Assembly (NCBI GenBank): GCA_041941305.1 | Contig: JBGTQJ010000008.1 | Span: 185,041-249,040 of the forward strand | Reading direction: 5' to 3' | DNA from: JANSWP01 sp041941305 | GTDB taxonomy: Bacteria > Bacteroidota > Bacteroidia > Chitinophagales > Saprospiraceae | DNA: 64,000 nt | Part shown: positions 17,485-26,290 of the stretch, piece after piece | How the letters are laid out: every line of letters begins with the position of its first letter | Position numbering within the stretch: position 1 is the first letter of the stretch | Notes under the pieces: generated by a model | The model's database searches: none | The model's input: only the letters and a program-made list of their open reading frames with translations | What the model was told of the DNA's origin: nothing | Position numbers and translations under genes: made by a program

Positions 17485-18744
17485 TCATTTCTTCTTTTTC
17501 TTCTTGCCTTTTTTAAAATTTTCAAAATCTTCAACGACCTGTCTGATTTTATTAAGTCCACTGCCCTTTTCATCTGAGAAAAAAACAGTTTCTGAATAAT
17601 CTTCCTTTGAAATTTCAAGCACTTCTATTTCTTTTCCCAAAAAAGATTGAATTTCAGTAAGTACTGCTCTTTCACCTTTGCTACAAAAACTAACTGCTTT
17701 TCCTCTTTGAGTACCTCGCCCTGTACGTCCTACTCTGTGTACATAATTTTCCGCCTTGTCGGGTAAATCGTAATTCACAACATAATCTACATTTGGAATA
17801 TCAATACCACGTGCTGTGACATCTGTTGCAATCAAGGTTTTGACCTGTCCACTTTTAAATTGCTTCATCACTGCATTTCTTTCTTTCTGATCTTTGTCAC
17901 TGTGAATGGTTAGACTTTCCAAATTGACCCGTCCCATTGCTTTTGCCACTCGTTCTACCCTGACTTTAGTGCGCACAAACACCAGAATTTTGCTTTCCGG
18001 ATTTTCTTTAATCATGCGTTCCAGGAAAAAACGCTTATCATCCATTTCAATAAAAGCAACGGAATGTTCTACATTTTTGGAAACAGGATCTTTTGGAGAA
18101 ATCTGAATTCGTATGGCATTTTGATGGATGAGTGAATAAGCCAGTTTTTTTATTCGCTCATTGATGGTCGCCGAAAAGAAAAGTGTTTGCCTTTTTTTAG
18201 GAAGCTTTCTGGATAAATCTCGAATATCTTTTATAAAACCCAAATCGAGCATATGATCGGCTTCATCCAATATCAAAATTTCTACTCGATTGACTTTCAA
18301 ATGTCCTTGCGCAATGAGATCAAACATACGCCCCGGAGTTGCAATCAACACATCTACACGCTTTGCCAAAGCCGCAATTTGAGGGTCTTGCTCCACGCCT
18401 CCTATCAAGCCCAAAACCTTCACATTTGAATGCTTCCCAATTTTTTTAAAAACCCCGGTAATTTGCAAAGCCAATTCATGTGTAGGCACCATTACAATGC
18501 ATTTCAATCCATCCGGTCGCCGCTCTTTTTTCTTTTTTTGATGTAGTAAATGGAGAATAGGGATAGCAAAAGCAGCAGTCTTTCCAGTTCCTGTCTGTGC
18601 CACGGCAAGTACATCTTCGCCTTTTAATATCGGAGGGATAGACTTGTATTGAATATCTGTCGGTCTTCTGAAACCAAGTTCATCAATACCTCTTGTGATT
18701 TCCCAGCCCAGGTGGTAGTCTTTGAATTTCATAAAGTAGCGCAA
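17485..18744 (-). CDS. DEAD-box ATP-dependent RNA helicase, RhlE-like
   Basis: A 419-residue helicase with all core motifs: Q motif region GFRRPTDIQYKSIPPIL, motif I AQTGTGKTAAF, motif Ia PTHELALQ, motif II DEADHMLD, motif III FSATI, motif V TDVTARGIDIPNVDYVV and motif VI HRVGRTGRG. A lysine-rich tail (KKGKKKKKK) follows. It unwinds short RNA duplexes in ribosome assembly or RNA decay; the short form with a basic tail fits RhlE-type proteins. Translation may begin at ATG 18744 or, four codons on, at 18732 (MKFKDYHLG), which fits homologues better. It ends 2 bp from the stop of the convergent VIT fragment. Confidence 0.93.
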   Translation of the reverse strand: MRYFMKFKDYHLGWEITRGIDELGFRRPTDIQYKSIPPILKGEDVLAVAQTGTGKTAAFAIPILHLLHQKKKKERRPDGLKCIVMVPTHELALQITGVFKKIGKHSNVKVLGLIGGVEQDPQIAALAKRVDVLIATPGRMFDLIAQGHLKVNRVEILILDEADHMLDLGFIKDIRDLSRKLPKKRQTLFFSATINERIKKLAYSLIHQNAIRIQISPKDPVSKNVEHSVAFIEMDDKRFFLERMIKENPESKILVFVRTKVRVERVAKAMGRVNLESLTIHSDKDQKERNAVMKQFKSGQVKTLIATDVTARGIDIPNVDYVVNYDLPDKAENYVHRVGRTGRGTQRGKAVSFCSKGERAVLTEIQSFLGKEIEVLEISKEDYSETVFFSDEKGSGLNKIRQVVEDFENFKKGKKKKKK

Positions 18745-18843
18745 CTCTCCAGAGTCGCAAATTATAATGTGACAAAAATATCAAGTCTAAATCTATCTGA
18801 AAAAGTGATGAACTAGATCCCGAACTGATAAAATCCTGCTAAC

Positions 18844-19857
18844 TCATTCCTCAATCACCCTCATCTTTACTGTTCCTGAAACTTTCGAACATTCATTATT
18901 ATACAATGCCATACATGAAGAACCAACAATCACTTCTTCCAGATTTTCCAGAGAGGACATCACTCCGGGAAAGCAATCAATTTGACAGCCAAAGATATTT
19001 AGTTTTTGAAGCCATAAAAAATTACCGATGCCCTCTGGGAATGCATACATGGAAATGGGGTTATTACTCAGGTTTAGATCAGTTATTCTGGGGAGGAAAA
19101 ACAGTTCAGCAGGTAAATCTCGTAGGGCATTTTGACTCAGATTCAATTCTTGTAAAGCAGTCAGGTTCTTGATATTTTCCGGAATTGCTGAAATCAAATT
19201 TTCATCTAAGTGCAAAATTCTAAGGTTCTTGCACAGAAATAATTCATGAGGCAAGCTTTTGATTTGATTGCCGGAAAGGTACAATTCTTTGAGATTGGGA
19301 AATTGACTAATGCCCTCAGGAACACTTTTTAAATTTTGGAAAGTAAGCGCTAATATTTGAACACAATTGGGGTTTTCAATAGCCTCCTCCCAGGAAGTGT
19401 ATTCATGAGCATTCAGGGTAGGAAATTCATTTTCCCATATAGCTAACTGATGGCTGAAAGCTTCCTGATGATTTTGAGGCTGGAAATTGGAAAGTGCTTT
19501 TTCTGAGTTTAAACCTCTTGCCACCAGGACATTTTGTGACTTCAATTCACCTGTAATGCCACAATCAAACTTAAAAACATCAGATTGCTGAATCTCCTTT
19601 GGAAAGGCTCTCAATATTTCTTTAGCTACAAAATTGACCAGGGGACTGTATGCTTCATCGTGAAAATTGTGCTTGACAAAAGCATTCCACTCTTTCTTAT
19701 CTTTCAAAATCCATTTTCCATCGTGTTTCACTACAAAAACCGTGTCGTCACCCATAGGAATTTTATTCAACAATTGTTGCGCATTTCCCTTTAAAGCAAA
19801 AGCAAAAAAGAAAATCAAAAGTTGAACCCAGCCATATGATTGAACAACTTTTTTCAC
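18844..19857 (-). CDS. Secreted leucine-rich repeat protein
   Basis: A 337-residue protein with a signal peptide (VQLLIFFFAFALKGNAQ, cleavage near residue 27). Residues about 60-165 are not recognised. From about 170 to 310 there are about six leucine-rich repeats of the bacterial type (LKELYLSGNQIKSLPHELF, LRILHLDENLISAIPENI, LQELNLSQNALRDLPAELF). It is probably a periplasmic or surface protein-interaction module. The start codon lies 11 bp from a 164-bp palindromic element (19869-20032), so its promoter must lie within or beyond that element. No T9SS domain or membrane segment was found after the repeats. Confidence 0.82.
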   Translation of the reverse strand: MKKVVQSYGWVQLLIFFFAFALKGNAQQLLNKIPMGDDTVFVVKHDGKWILKDKKEWNAFVKHNFHDEAYSPLVNFVAKEILRAFPKEIQQSDVFKFDCGITGELKSQNVLVARGLNSEKALSNFQPQNHQEAFSHQLAIWENEFPTLNAHEYTSWEEAIENPNCVQILALTFQNLKSVPEGISQFPNLKELYLSGNQIKSLPHELFLCKNLRILHLDENLISAIPENIKNLTALQELNLSQNALRDLPAELFFLPRITDLNLSNNPISMYAFPEGIGNFLWLQKLNIFGCQIDCFPGVMSSLENLEEVIVGSSCMALYNNECSKVSGTVKMRVIEE

Positions 19858-19868
19858 AGAACCTGGTT

Positions 19869-20032
19869 TAAGTAAGAGAGCAGAATTATCTATAATTTTT
19901 ATCGGCTTCTTTTTCCACTATTTTTTCTTTTAAACTCCTTACGTAGCTTGGGCTATGTGCAGATTTTAAAAGAAAAACTATTGAAAAAATAATCTCCCTA
20001 AAATTTTAAACATAATTCTGCTCTCTTACTTA
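19869..20032. mobile_element. MITE-like element with 21-bp perfect terminal inverted repeats and TA ends
   Basis: The ends are TAAGTAAGAGAGCAGAATTA (+T) at 19869-19889 and the exact reverse complement at 20012-20032. Both ends are TA, as expected for elements that target and duplicate TA (IS630/Tc1-mariner group). The interior is also roughly palindromic: CTTTTAAA near 19928 faces TTTTAAAAG near 19964, with a tip ACGTAGC-TTGG-GCTATGT at about 19941-19958. It is too short to code for a transposase, so it would need one in trans. Confidence 0.7.
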
Positions 20033-20177
20033 TCGGTTTTTAAAGATACCCAAAAATACATTAGCAGTGATAAAAAATAACTTCGCTTTTTTGATTTCGG
20101 CAAATAAGCCCAATTTTGTTTTTTGTCAAAATGAAGAAATTATTTTTTAAAGGTTATACAAAAGCCTTTCCATTCTT

Positions 20178-20185
20178 TATTTTTG
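20178..20185 (+). promoter_or_regulatory. Candidate -7 box for uvrA
   Basis: TATTTTTG fits TAnnTTTG. A start shortly downstream would place the 20208-20285 hairpin within the uvrA 5' leader. No TTG is seen at the right distance upstream. Confidence 0.4.
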
Positions 20186-20207
20186 CAAACTTTCCCAAAA
20201 CATACAT

Positions 20208-20285
20208 GTAGCTCCGGCTGTTGGTCGGAGAAGTATCCATCTTGTAAATCTCGTAAAAACTTCTCCGGCCAACAGCCGGAGCTAC
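20208..20285. repeat. GC-rich 27-bp palindrome directly upstream of uvrA
   Basis: Arm 20208-20234 (GTAGCTCCGGCTGTTGGTCG then GAGAAGT) pairs with 20259-20285 with one mismatch (T versus C) around a 24-bp loop. It is clearly GC-richer than its surroundings and ends 9 bp before the uvrA ATG. It is probably a repetitive extragenic element; a folded leader could hinder ribosome binding. Confidence 0.65.
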
Positions 20286-20294
20286 TCTTTCAGC

Positions 20295-23216
20295 ATGACA
20301 AAAAATAAAGAAAACGGTACGATCAGCAGCAACGGACACTTCCTCGAAGAAGAATTCATCGAAGTCATTGGCGCAAGAGAACACAACCTCAAAGACATCG
20401 ATGTGCGCATCCCCCGAAATAAACTGGTCGTCATAACTGGCATCAGCGGTAGCGGCAAATCTTCCCTGGCGTTCGATACCATTTATGCAGAAGGCCAACG
20501 GCGCTACATGGAAACCTTCACAGCCTATGCGCGTCAATTTATTGGCGAAATGGAACGTCCCGATGTGGAGAAAATTACAGGACTGAGTCCGGTAATTTCC
20601 ATTGAACAAAAAACCACAGGTCGCAACCCCCGCTCTACGGTTGGTACAATAACAGAAGTGTATGATTTCATGCGTTTGCTCTTCGCAAGAATAGGAGAGG
20701 CATACTCCTTTGCGACTGGAAAGAAAATGGTGCGCTACAATGAAGAGCAAATGATCCAGCAGATTTTAGAGGAGTATGATTCCAAGAAAGTCTTGCTGCT
20801 CGCTCCCCTTATCCGCGGTCGAAAGGGACATTATCGAGAATTGTTTGAGCAGATCAGAAAACAAGGGTATACAAAAGTTCGGGTAGATGGCGAAGTGAAG
20901 CAGATCGAGCAAGGCATGCAATTGGACAGATACAAAGTTCATGACATAGAAGTAGTGGTTGATCGCTTAAAAATTGATCCGGAGCGAAGAGAACGACTGG
21001 CCTCTTCTCTTCAGATTGCGCTAAAGATGGGCAATGGACTGATCATGATTTTAGAGCACCAAAGTCCGCTTGCGCAAGCCCCTAGCTCCATAAAAGTGGA
21101 AAACCCTGACTCCCAACAAGCGCTACCTGGAATCCGCTCCTTCTCCAAACACCTGATGGATGCCGAAACGGGATTATCCTACGAAGAACCCTCTCCAAAT
21201 TCCTTTTCTTTCAATTCTCCATATGGTGCCTGCCCCCGTTGCAAAGGATTGGGGAAAATCACCAAAGTAGATATGGAAAAGGTGATTCCAGATGATTCAA
21301 AATCTATCAATGAAAAAGGGATTGCACCTTTTGGGGAAGTACGCGATAATTGGACTTTCAAGCAATTAAAATCGCTTGCAGATAAATTCAAATTCACTTT
21401 TGATACGCCCATCAAAAAGATATCAGAAGAAGCCCTGGAAATCATTTTAAATGGAGGAGACAAATCTTTCAAAGTACCCAACGTCAAACACGATTTTGTA
21501 TATAATTTGGCATATGAAGGCATTTTGAAAATGCTCGAACGCTGGTATCGGGAAACCACCTCCGAAAAAATCCGCCAATGGGCAGAGGCTTACATGACCG
21601 TCGCAGAATGCCCCGATTGTGAAGGCATGCGCCTCAAGCAGGAATCTTTGCACTTTAAGATTCATGAAAAAAACATTGCAGAATTGGCAGAAATGGATTT
21701 GTCTGATTTAGGTGTCTGGTTTGACAATTTGGATCCTCATTTGACAGAACGGCAGCGGAAAATTGGCAAGGATGTATTGAAAGAAATCAAATTGCGATTG
21801 GGCTTTTTGCTACATGTGGGATTGGATTATTTGACGCTCAACCGCCCTGCAAGAACGCTTTCAGGGGGAGAGGCGCAACGAATTCGCCTGGCAACTCAGA
21901 TAGGTTCACAGCTAACCGGCATCACCTATATTTTGGATGAGCCGAGTATTGGATTGCATCAAAGAGACAATCACCGTTTGATTGAAGCTTTGAAAGAATT
22001 GACCGAAATTGGGAATACGGTGCTTGTAGTAGAGCACGATAAAGACATCATGCTCGAATCTGATTATGTAATTGATCTGGGACCTGGAGCTGGAAAACAC
22101 GGTGGTGAAGTGGTCGGAGAGGGTATTCCGAAAGTATTTGTCAAAAACAGCACGCTGACTTCGGAATATTTGAATGACAAAAAACGCATCGAGATCCCCA
22201 AAAAACGGCGAAAAGGCAATGGCGACTTTTTGGAATTGAACGGTGCTACTGGCAATAACCTAAAGAACATCAACATCAAAATTCCGTTGAGCACTTTTAC
22301 CTGCGTTACAGGGGTGAGCGGTAGTGGAAAATCTTCTTTGATTAATGAAACCCTCTATCCCATATTACGGAAGCATTTCTACAAAAGTTTGAAAAAGCCC
22401 TTAGCCTATAAGGAAATCAAGGGTTTGGATCATGTTGATAAAGTCATCGAAATTGACCAATCACCAATAGGGCGTACGCCTCGCTCGAATCCAGCTACCT
22501 ATACTGGCGTTTTCACAGAAATCCGAAAACTCTTCACGGGCTTGCCTGAAGCTAAGATTCGCGGATATAAACCTGGGCGATTCTCCTTTAATGTCAAAGG
22601 TGGTCGCTGTGAAACCTGCCAGGGTAGTGGCATGCGGGTTATCGAAATGAATTTTCTGCCAGACGTATACATTGAATGCGAAACCTGCCTCGGTCGCCGG
22701 TACAATCGCGAAACACTGGAAATCCTCTTCAAGGGTAAAAGCATCAGCGACGTGCTCGATATGACCGTCAATGAAGCCACCGAATTCTTTTCTGCTATCC
22801 CAAAAATTCATCGCAAAATGAAAACATTGCGCGATGTGGGATTGGGCTACATCACCCTTGGACAGCAAGCCACGACGCTCTCAGGCGGGGAAGCTCAGCG
22901 CGTCAAACTTTCTGAAGAATTGTCCAAACGAGACACAGGGAAAACCGTTTATATTCTCGATGAGCCCACTACAGGTTTACATTTTGAGGATATCCAACAC
23001 TTGCTTGTTGTCCTCAATCGCCTGGTAGATAAAGGAAATACCATCATTGTCATTGAGCACAATCTGGATGTGGTAAAAGTGGCGGATTACATCATAGATA
23101 TGGGATTAGAAGGTGGCAAAGGAGGTGGAGAAGTGATTGTGAAAGGCACTCCGGAAAAAGTGGCAAAGCATAAGACGAGTCACACTGGGCGATTTTTGAG
23201 AGGGGAGTTGAAATGA
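20295..23216 (+). CDS. uvrA: Excinuclease ABC subunit A
   Basis: UvrA recognises bulky DNA damage with UvrB in nucleotide excision repair. The 973 residues show the tandem ABC layout: Walker A GISGSGKSSLAFDT (about 50) and GVSGSGKSSLINETL (about 675), signatures LSGGEAQRIRLATQIG and LSGGEAQRVKLSEEL, and Walker B/D-loop ILDEPSIGLHQRD and ILDEPTTGLHFED. Zinc modules appear as CPRCKGLG...CPDCEG and CETCQGSG...CETCLG. It is slightly longer than E. coli UvrA (940), with extra residues at the N-terminus (MTKNKENGTISSNGHFLEEE). Transcription is apparently monocistronic, and its leader contains the 20208-20285 palindrome. Confidence 0.98.
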   Translation: MTKNKENGTISSNGHFLEEEFIEVIGAREHNLKDIDVRIPRNKLVVITGISGSGKSSLAFDTIYAEGQRRYMETFTAYARQFIGEMERPDVEKITGLSPVISIEQKTTGRNPRSTVGTITEVYDFMRLLFARIGEAYSFATGKKMVRYNEEQMIQQILEEYDSKKVLLLAPLIRGRKGHYRELFEQIRKQGYTKVRVDGEVKQIEQGMQLDRYKVHDIEVVVDRLKIDPERRERLASSLQIALKMGNGLIMILEHQSPLAQAPSSIKVENPDSQQALPGIRSFSKHLMDAETGLSYEEPSPNSFSFNSPYGACPRCKGLGKITKVDMEKVIPDDSKSINEKGIAPFGEVRDNWTFKQLKSLADKFKFTFDTPIKKISEEALEIILNGGDKSFKVPNVKHDFVYNLAYEGILKMLERWYRETTSEKIRQWAEAYMTVAECPDCEGMRLKQESLHFKIHEKNIAELAEMDLSDLGVWFDNLDPHLTERQRKIGKDVLKEIKLRLGFLLHVGLDYLTLNRPARTLSGGEAQRIRLATQIGSQLTGITYILDEPSIGLHQRDNHRLIEALKELTEIGNTVLVVEHDKDIMLESDYVIDLGPGAGKHGGEVVGEGIPKVFVKNSTLTSEYLNDKKRIEIPKKRRKGNGDFLELNGATGNNLKNINIKIPLSTFTCVTGVSGSGKSSLINETLYPILRKHFYKSLKKPLAYKEIKGLDHVDKVIEIDQSPIGRTPRSNPATYTGVFTEIRKLFTGLPEAKIRGYKPGRFSFNVKGGRCETCQGSGMRVIEMNFLPDVYIECETCLGRRYNRETLEILFKGKSISDVLDMTVNEATEFFSAIPKIHRKMKTLRDVGLGYITLGQQATTLSGGEAQRVKLSEELSKRDTGKTVYILDEPTTGLHFEDIQHLLVVLNRLVDKGNTIIVIEHNLDVVKVADYIIDMGLEGGKGGGEVIVKGTPEKVAKHKTSHTGRFLRGELK

Positions 23217-23262
23217 TTTAAAGTATCTTATTTAAATCCCTGCAATTGAATAAGTCTTAATT

Positions 23263-24543
23263 TTAATCTTCTTTAAATTCTCCCTTGATAGTAATCTTTT
23301 TAAACTTCCCTTTGACCCTTTTTGCGCGACCTATCACATTAATCCATTTTGTCAAATGTAAACTTTCTGTATATTCTGATCCAGTCAAATCACTATCTCC
23401 TAATATCTCAATTTTTGGCTTATCCATTATATCAGGATCTATTTCATTTTGAATATGAGCAAATCCTCTACGGGAATCAGTGTTAAATTGGTAAATATGT
23501 ATTTTGTATTCATTTTCTTCCTGGTCTACTTCAGTTTCATCAGTTTCATTTTCAAAAAACTCACAAGCATTGGATATTGAATTTGAAATTTCTCTATCAA
23601 TAAATCCAATAAGAACCTCTTGGTTTTCTTTGGTTTCCTTTAAATTATTGGAAAATAGTTCTATTTCATTAAAGCCATTCCCAAGTTCATTTGAGAGAGA
23701 CTCTATTAAAGGAAGGCTATCAAAAATATTCTGAATTAAAAGATCTCTAAATCCTGTATTATCTCCACCAATTACAGAATGAATTTCTGAAAGTTTTTTT
23801 TCCAGTTTATAATATTTACTTTCTTCAGAAATATCTTTTTTGACTAAAAATTCAACTTCTTTATGTAAATCATCTATGCAATAATTGATAAACTGTGTCA
23901 TAAAATAACTTACCTCATCTGGATAATGGAAAAGAGTAATCCTAGGATATTTTACATTTAAATTTATTCGAAAACTTCCTTGAGTAGAAGGGATTAAGGT
24001 TGTTTCTGTATAAATTTTACTACCACCTATTGTTTTTTTCGAAACTTCTATAAGAGTTGAAAATGCTTCAGTAATGTTTCCAACTGCTATTCTATTGGCT
24101 TCATGGATATCAGCAAGAGCTCCAAGAAGAGCAATAGAAAACTTAAAGCCAAGTTTGAATTTTAAGTCTGGACAAAGTGAGGATTGATGAGGTAGATAAT
24201 CTTCAGGAATTTCATCAAAATCTATGAAATAAATACCAAGAATCCTATCATTCAAATCCTTGTCTAAAACAAAAATCGAAGAGGACTTTTTAAGAACCTC
24301 CAAGTAGGAAATTTCCCGATTGATAAAGTTGGAAAAATTTTTATTTGAGGTTATACAATGAAAATATCGAATTCTGTCCTCATTCCCTTCATCTTCACAA
24401 ACCAATGATCCAATAATTTTATTTCCGTAGTCATTTGTTCCAAAAAATAAAATAGGAAACTCATCGAAGTGAAGTACTTCATAATTTTGAGTAATAACAG
24501 GAAGTTTATTTACGACTCTTCTATTTGGATTGATTTGGAACAT
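23263..24543 (-). CDS. Protein of unknown function, second gene of an AT-rich two-gene island
   Basis: A 426-residue soluble protein with no signal peptide or membrane helix. Residues about 20-100 (VLHFDEFPILFFGTNDYGNK...GSLVCED, then EISYLEVLKKSSSIFVLD) recall the N-terminal pattern I associate with the DUF6575 group; this is a weak memory-based match. Residues about 230-320 are helical and charged (KYYKLEKKLSEIHSVIGGDN, NELGNGFNEIELFSNNLKET), probably coiled coil. An acidic stretch (ENETDETEVDQEENE) precedes a beta-rich end (YTESLHLTKWINVIGRAKRV). It overlaps the upstream gene by 23 bp, implying translational coupling. The lower GC than flanking uvrA suggests acquired DNA. Function is unknown; a defence or toxin-like pair is conceivable but not shown. 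Confidence 0.7.
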   Translation of the reverse strand: MFQINPNRRVVNKLPVITQNYEVLHFDEFPILFFGTNDYGNKIIGSLVCEDEGNEDRIRYFHCITSNKNFSNFINREISYLEVLKKSSSIFVLDKDLNDRILGIYFIDFDEIPEDYLPHQSSLCPDLKFKLGFKFSIALLGALADIHEANRIAVGNITEAFSTLIEVSKKTIGGSKIYTETTLIPSTQGSFRINLNVKYPRITLFHYPDEVSYFMTQFINYCIDDLHKEVEFLVKKDISEESKYYKLEKKLSEIHSVIGGDNTGFRDLLIQNIFDSLPLIESLSNELGNGFNEIELFSNNLKETKENQEVLIGFIDREISNSISNACEFFENETDETEVDQEENEYKIHIYQFNTDSRRGFAHIQNEIDPDIMDKPKIEILGDSDLTGSEYTESLHLTKWINVIGRAKRVKGKFKKITIKGEFKED

Positions 24544-25069
24544 ATCTGTTTAGTGGAATCATTTCTAATAATTCTACATTTTTCAGTTCAAATGTATCAC
24601 ATTTATAAAAATCGTAATGGAAAGGGTTTAACGTAGATTCTTCATTAATTGGAGTATGTTTCACAAATCCTGTATCATTTCCAAATCTAATTACAGCTAA
24701 ATTATTCTTCCATTTGGGTGCAAATAGCAACCCTAAAGTATAATGATCTAGCCGAATATCTTTACTTTCTTCATTCCAAATATCAATGGAAATACTTCGG
24801 TAATTCCCGCATATTTTTTGACAATTATTTTCGGTTGGTGGTTCTTTTCCTTTTTCATGTTTTGTCCGAAAATCTCTATCTTTTAATTCCGAAGCTTTAC
24901 TGACTCTTCTTACAAATAAGTTTTTAAAATCCGCAACTGAACCCTCTAAGCATCTACATTGATGCCCTGATTCAAGGTTTTGAAAGGTCATAATCAACAA
25001 AAATATTTTTGATTCTAATAAGCTCCCCTTCTTAATATAAATTAGATGAAATCGCTTGGGTTTTCTCAA
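24521..25069 (-). CDS. Small protein of unknown function, first gene of an AT-rich two-gene island
   Basis: 182 residues from ATG 25069, or about 156 from ATG 24991 (MTFQNLESGHQCRCLEGS), which may be the true start since the first 26 residues look like non-coding AT-rich leader. It is cysteine-containing near the N-terminus (CRCLEG) and then basic (RRVSKASELKDRDFRTKHEK). A middle part (KICGNYRSISIDIWNEES) is followed by GLLFAPKWKNNLAVIRFGND and HTPINEESTLNPFHYDFYKC. No family was recognised with confidence. The gene is followed by, and overlaps, the 426-residue gene, and the pair is bounded by uvrA on one side and a divergent sigma-factor gene on the other. Confidence 0.65.
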   Translation of the reverse strand: MRKPKRFHLIYIKKGSLLESKIFLLIMTFQNLESGHQCRCLEGSVADFKNLFVRRVSKASELKDRDFRTKHEKGKEPPTENNCQKICGNYRSISIDIWNEESKDIRLDHYTLGLLFAPKWKNNLAVIRFGNDTGFVKHTPINEESTLNPFHYDFYKCDTFELKNVELLEMIPLNRYVPNQSK

Positions 25070-25259
25070 TTAAAAGCAAAAAATTATTTCCAAGGCTAGC
25101 TCAAAAATAAAACAATATTTTCTCAATACTTTGTAATTCATTAGTTTTTATTGAAAATTTATTGTTAGAGTTTTTCATCTGTTTATTTTTTATCATTACT
25201 ATCTATCAATCAATTAAACTGTTTTAAAGAAAAAAAACCAATTGTCACAAAAAGGTATT

Positions 25260-25267
25260 TATATTTG
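25260..25267 (+). promoter_or_regulatory. Candidate -7 box upstream of the second ECF sigma gene
   Basis: TATATTTG matches TAnnTTTG, 73 bp before the start at 25341. The nearest TTG (25242-25244) is closer than the usual spacing. The surrounding 25070-25340 stretch is very AT-rich and holds no gene that I can see. Confidence 0.35.
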
Positions 25268-25340
25268 TTTATTATATACATTTTGGAATGCACACAAACA
25301 TTAGAAGAAGAGTATTTTAAAATCCCCAAACATATTTTTT

Positions 25341-25877
25341 ATGTTCATTCACTATTTGGAGCTATACCTTCAAAGTAGGAAAGAAGTTTATTTTTCAAAA
25401 TTTCTTCAATTTATTCACAATATTTACTATCACCAACTTCGGCTATTTGTTAAAAGCAAAGGCATTCAAGAATCTGAAGTGAATGATATTATTCACGAAG
25501 TTTTTCTGAAATTATACAGATACGCACACAACCTCCCAAAGGATGAAAAAGCATTTAAAGCATATTTATTTCGCATGGTCTGGAATGTTGTAAAAGACAC
25601 TTATGATAAGAAAGTTCCAGATTATGATTTCTTCTTGGAAGAAAAACAATTGCCAAAAGAAGGATTTGACGAACAATATGTATTTGAACATACTCTAAAA
25701 CACCTAAATCAAAAACAGAAGCAAGTTTTTGAGCTAATCCTTCAAGACCATACTTATAAAGAAATTGAAGACTTAACTGGATATTCAAATGCAGATATCC
25801 GGCAAACAATGAGCCGCAGTAGAAAAAAACTGCAAGCATTCTATCGTCTCGGCAAACTAAAATACTTAGATGACTAA
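25341..25877 (+). CDS. RNA polymerase sigma factor, ECF family
   Basis: A 178-residue sigma-70-family factor. Region 2 includes VNDIIHEVFLKLYRYAHNL (about 50-68) and FKAYLFRMVWNVVKDTYDKK (about 72-92). Region 4 is at about 118-168, with the helix-turn-helix TYKEIEDLTGYSNADIRQTM. Its stop overlaps the start of an 80-residue partner gene (ATGACTAA), a strong sign of coupled translation. Compared with the factor at 1952 it is shorter and its linker is different. Signal and target promoters are unknown. It may control the AT-rich island beside it, but nothing in the sequence proves this. Confidence 0.88.
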   Translation: MFIHYLELYLQSRKEVYFSKFLQFIHNIYYHQLRLFVKSKGIQESEVNDIIHEVFLKLYRYAHNLPKDEKAFKAYLFRMVWNVVKDTYDKKVPDYDFFLEEKQLPKEGFDEQYVFEHTLKHLNQKQKQVFELILQDHTYKEIEDLTGYSNADIRQTMSRSRKKLQAFYRLGKLKYLDD

Positions 25878-26112
25878 TTACAGCATACAAGAATTATTGG
25901 GTTTTCTGGATGAAAGCCTGCCAAAAGAAAAGCAGGAGGAGATGTTTGAACACTTTCTCGAATATCCCTTTTATTTTTCTATCCTTGAAGGCTTGCGTCT
26001 AGAGCGAAAGACTCTTGGTTCTAATTTAGCAGTCATTCAACAAGCAGTTATCCAAAAAGAGAAGGCAAAATCTCGCTTTTTCAAAACTCTTGAATCCCAC
26101 ATTTCAAAATAA
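25870..26112 (+). CDS. Small soluble partner of the ECF sigma factor (anti-sigma-like, no membrane domain)
   Basis: An 80-residue protein overlapping the sigma gene by 8 bp. It begins MTNYSIQELLGFLDESLPKE, with acidic helical segments (EEMFEHFLEYPFYFSILEGL) and a basic end (QKEKAKSRFFKTLESHISK). The first 60 residues resemble the cytoplasmic head of Bacteroidota membrane anti-sigma proteins (pattern 'fldg.Ls..E...fe..L...p.y...l.gl'), but the usual membrane helix and periplasmic part are missing. It could be an independent soluble regulator or the surviving head of a shortened gene. The function is inferred from position. Confidence 0.6.
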   Translation: MTNYSIQELLGFLDESLPKEKQEEMFEHFLEYPFYFSILEGLRLERKTLGSNLAVIQQAVIQKEKAKSRFFKTLESHISK

Positions 26113-26290
26113 TTTTCTGAATACAAAATATTATGTGAAAAGATTGGTAAGCCCAAAATAAAATGGAGGCATTGCTAAGCTTGAAACGTTTGGGGGCTTC
26201 TAACCTATTTTTCTAGAAATACCCTGGCTTAGTAATATTTCTTCTTTGCTTCAAACTTACTAATCCTTACTCTTTTTAAAATATAAAGCT

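Noticed and set aside
20154..20750. 198-residue minus-strand frame over the uvrA start
   Set aside because: It runs through the uvrA palindrome and the coding strand of UvrA; the UvrA frame is certain and this peptide resembles nothing.
22461..22868. 135-residue minus-strand frame inside uvrA
   Set aside because: Opposite the second zinc/ATPase region of UvrA; a shadow.
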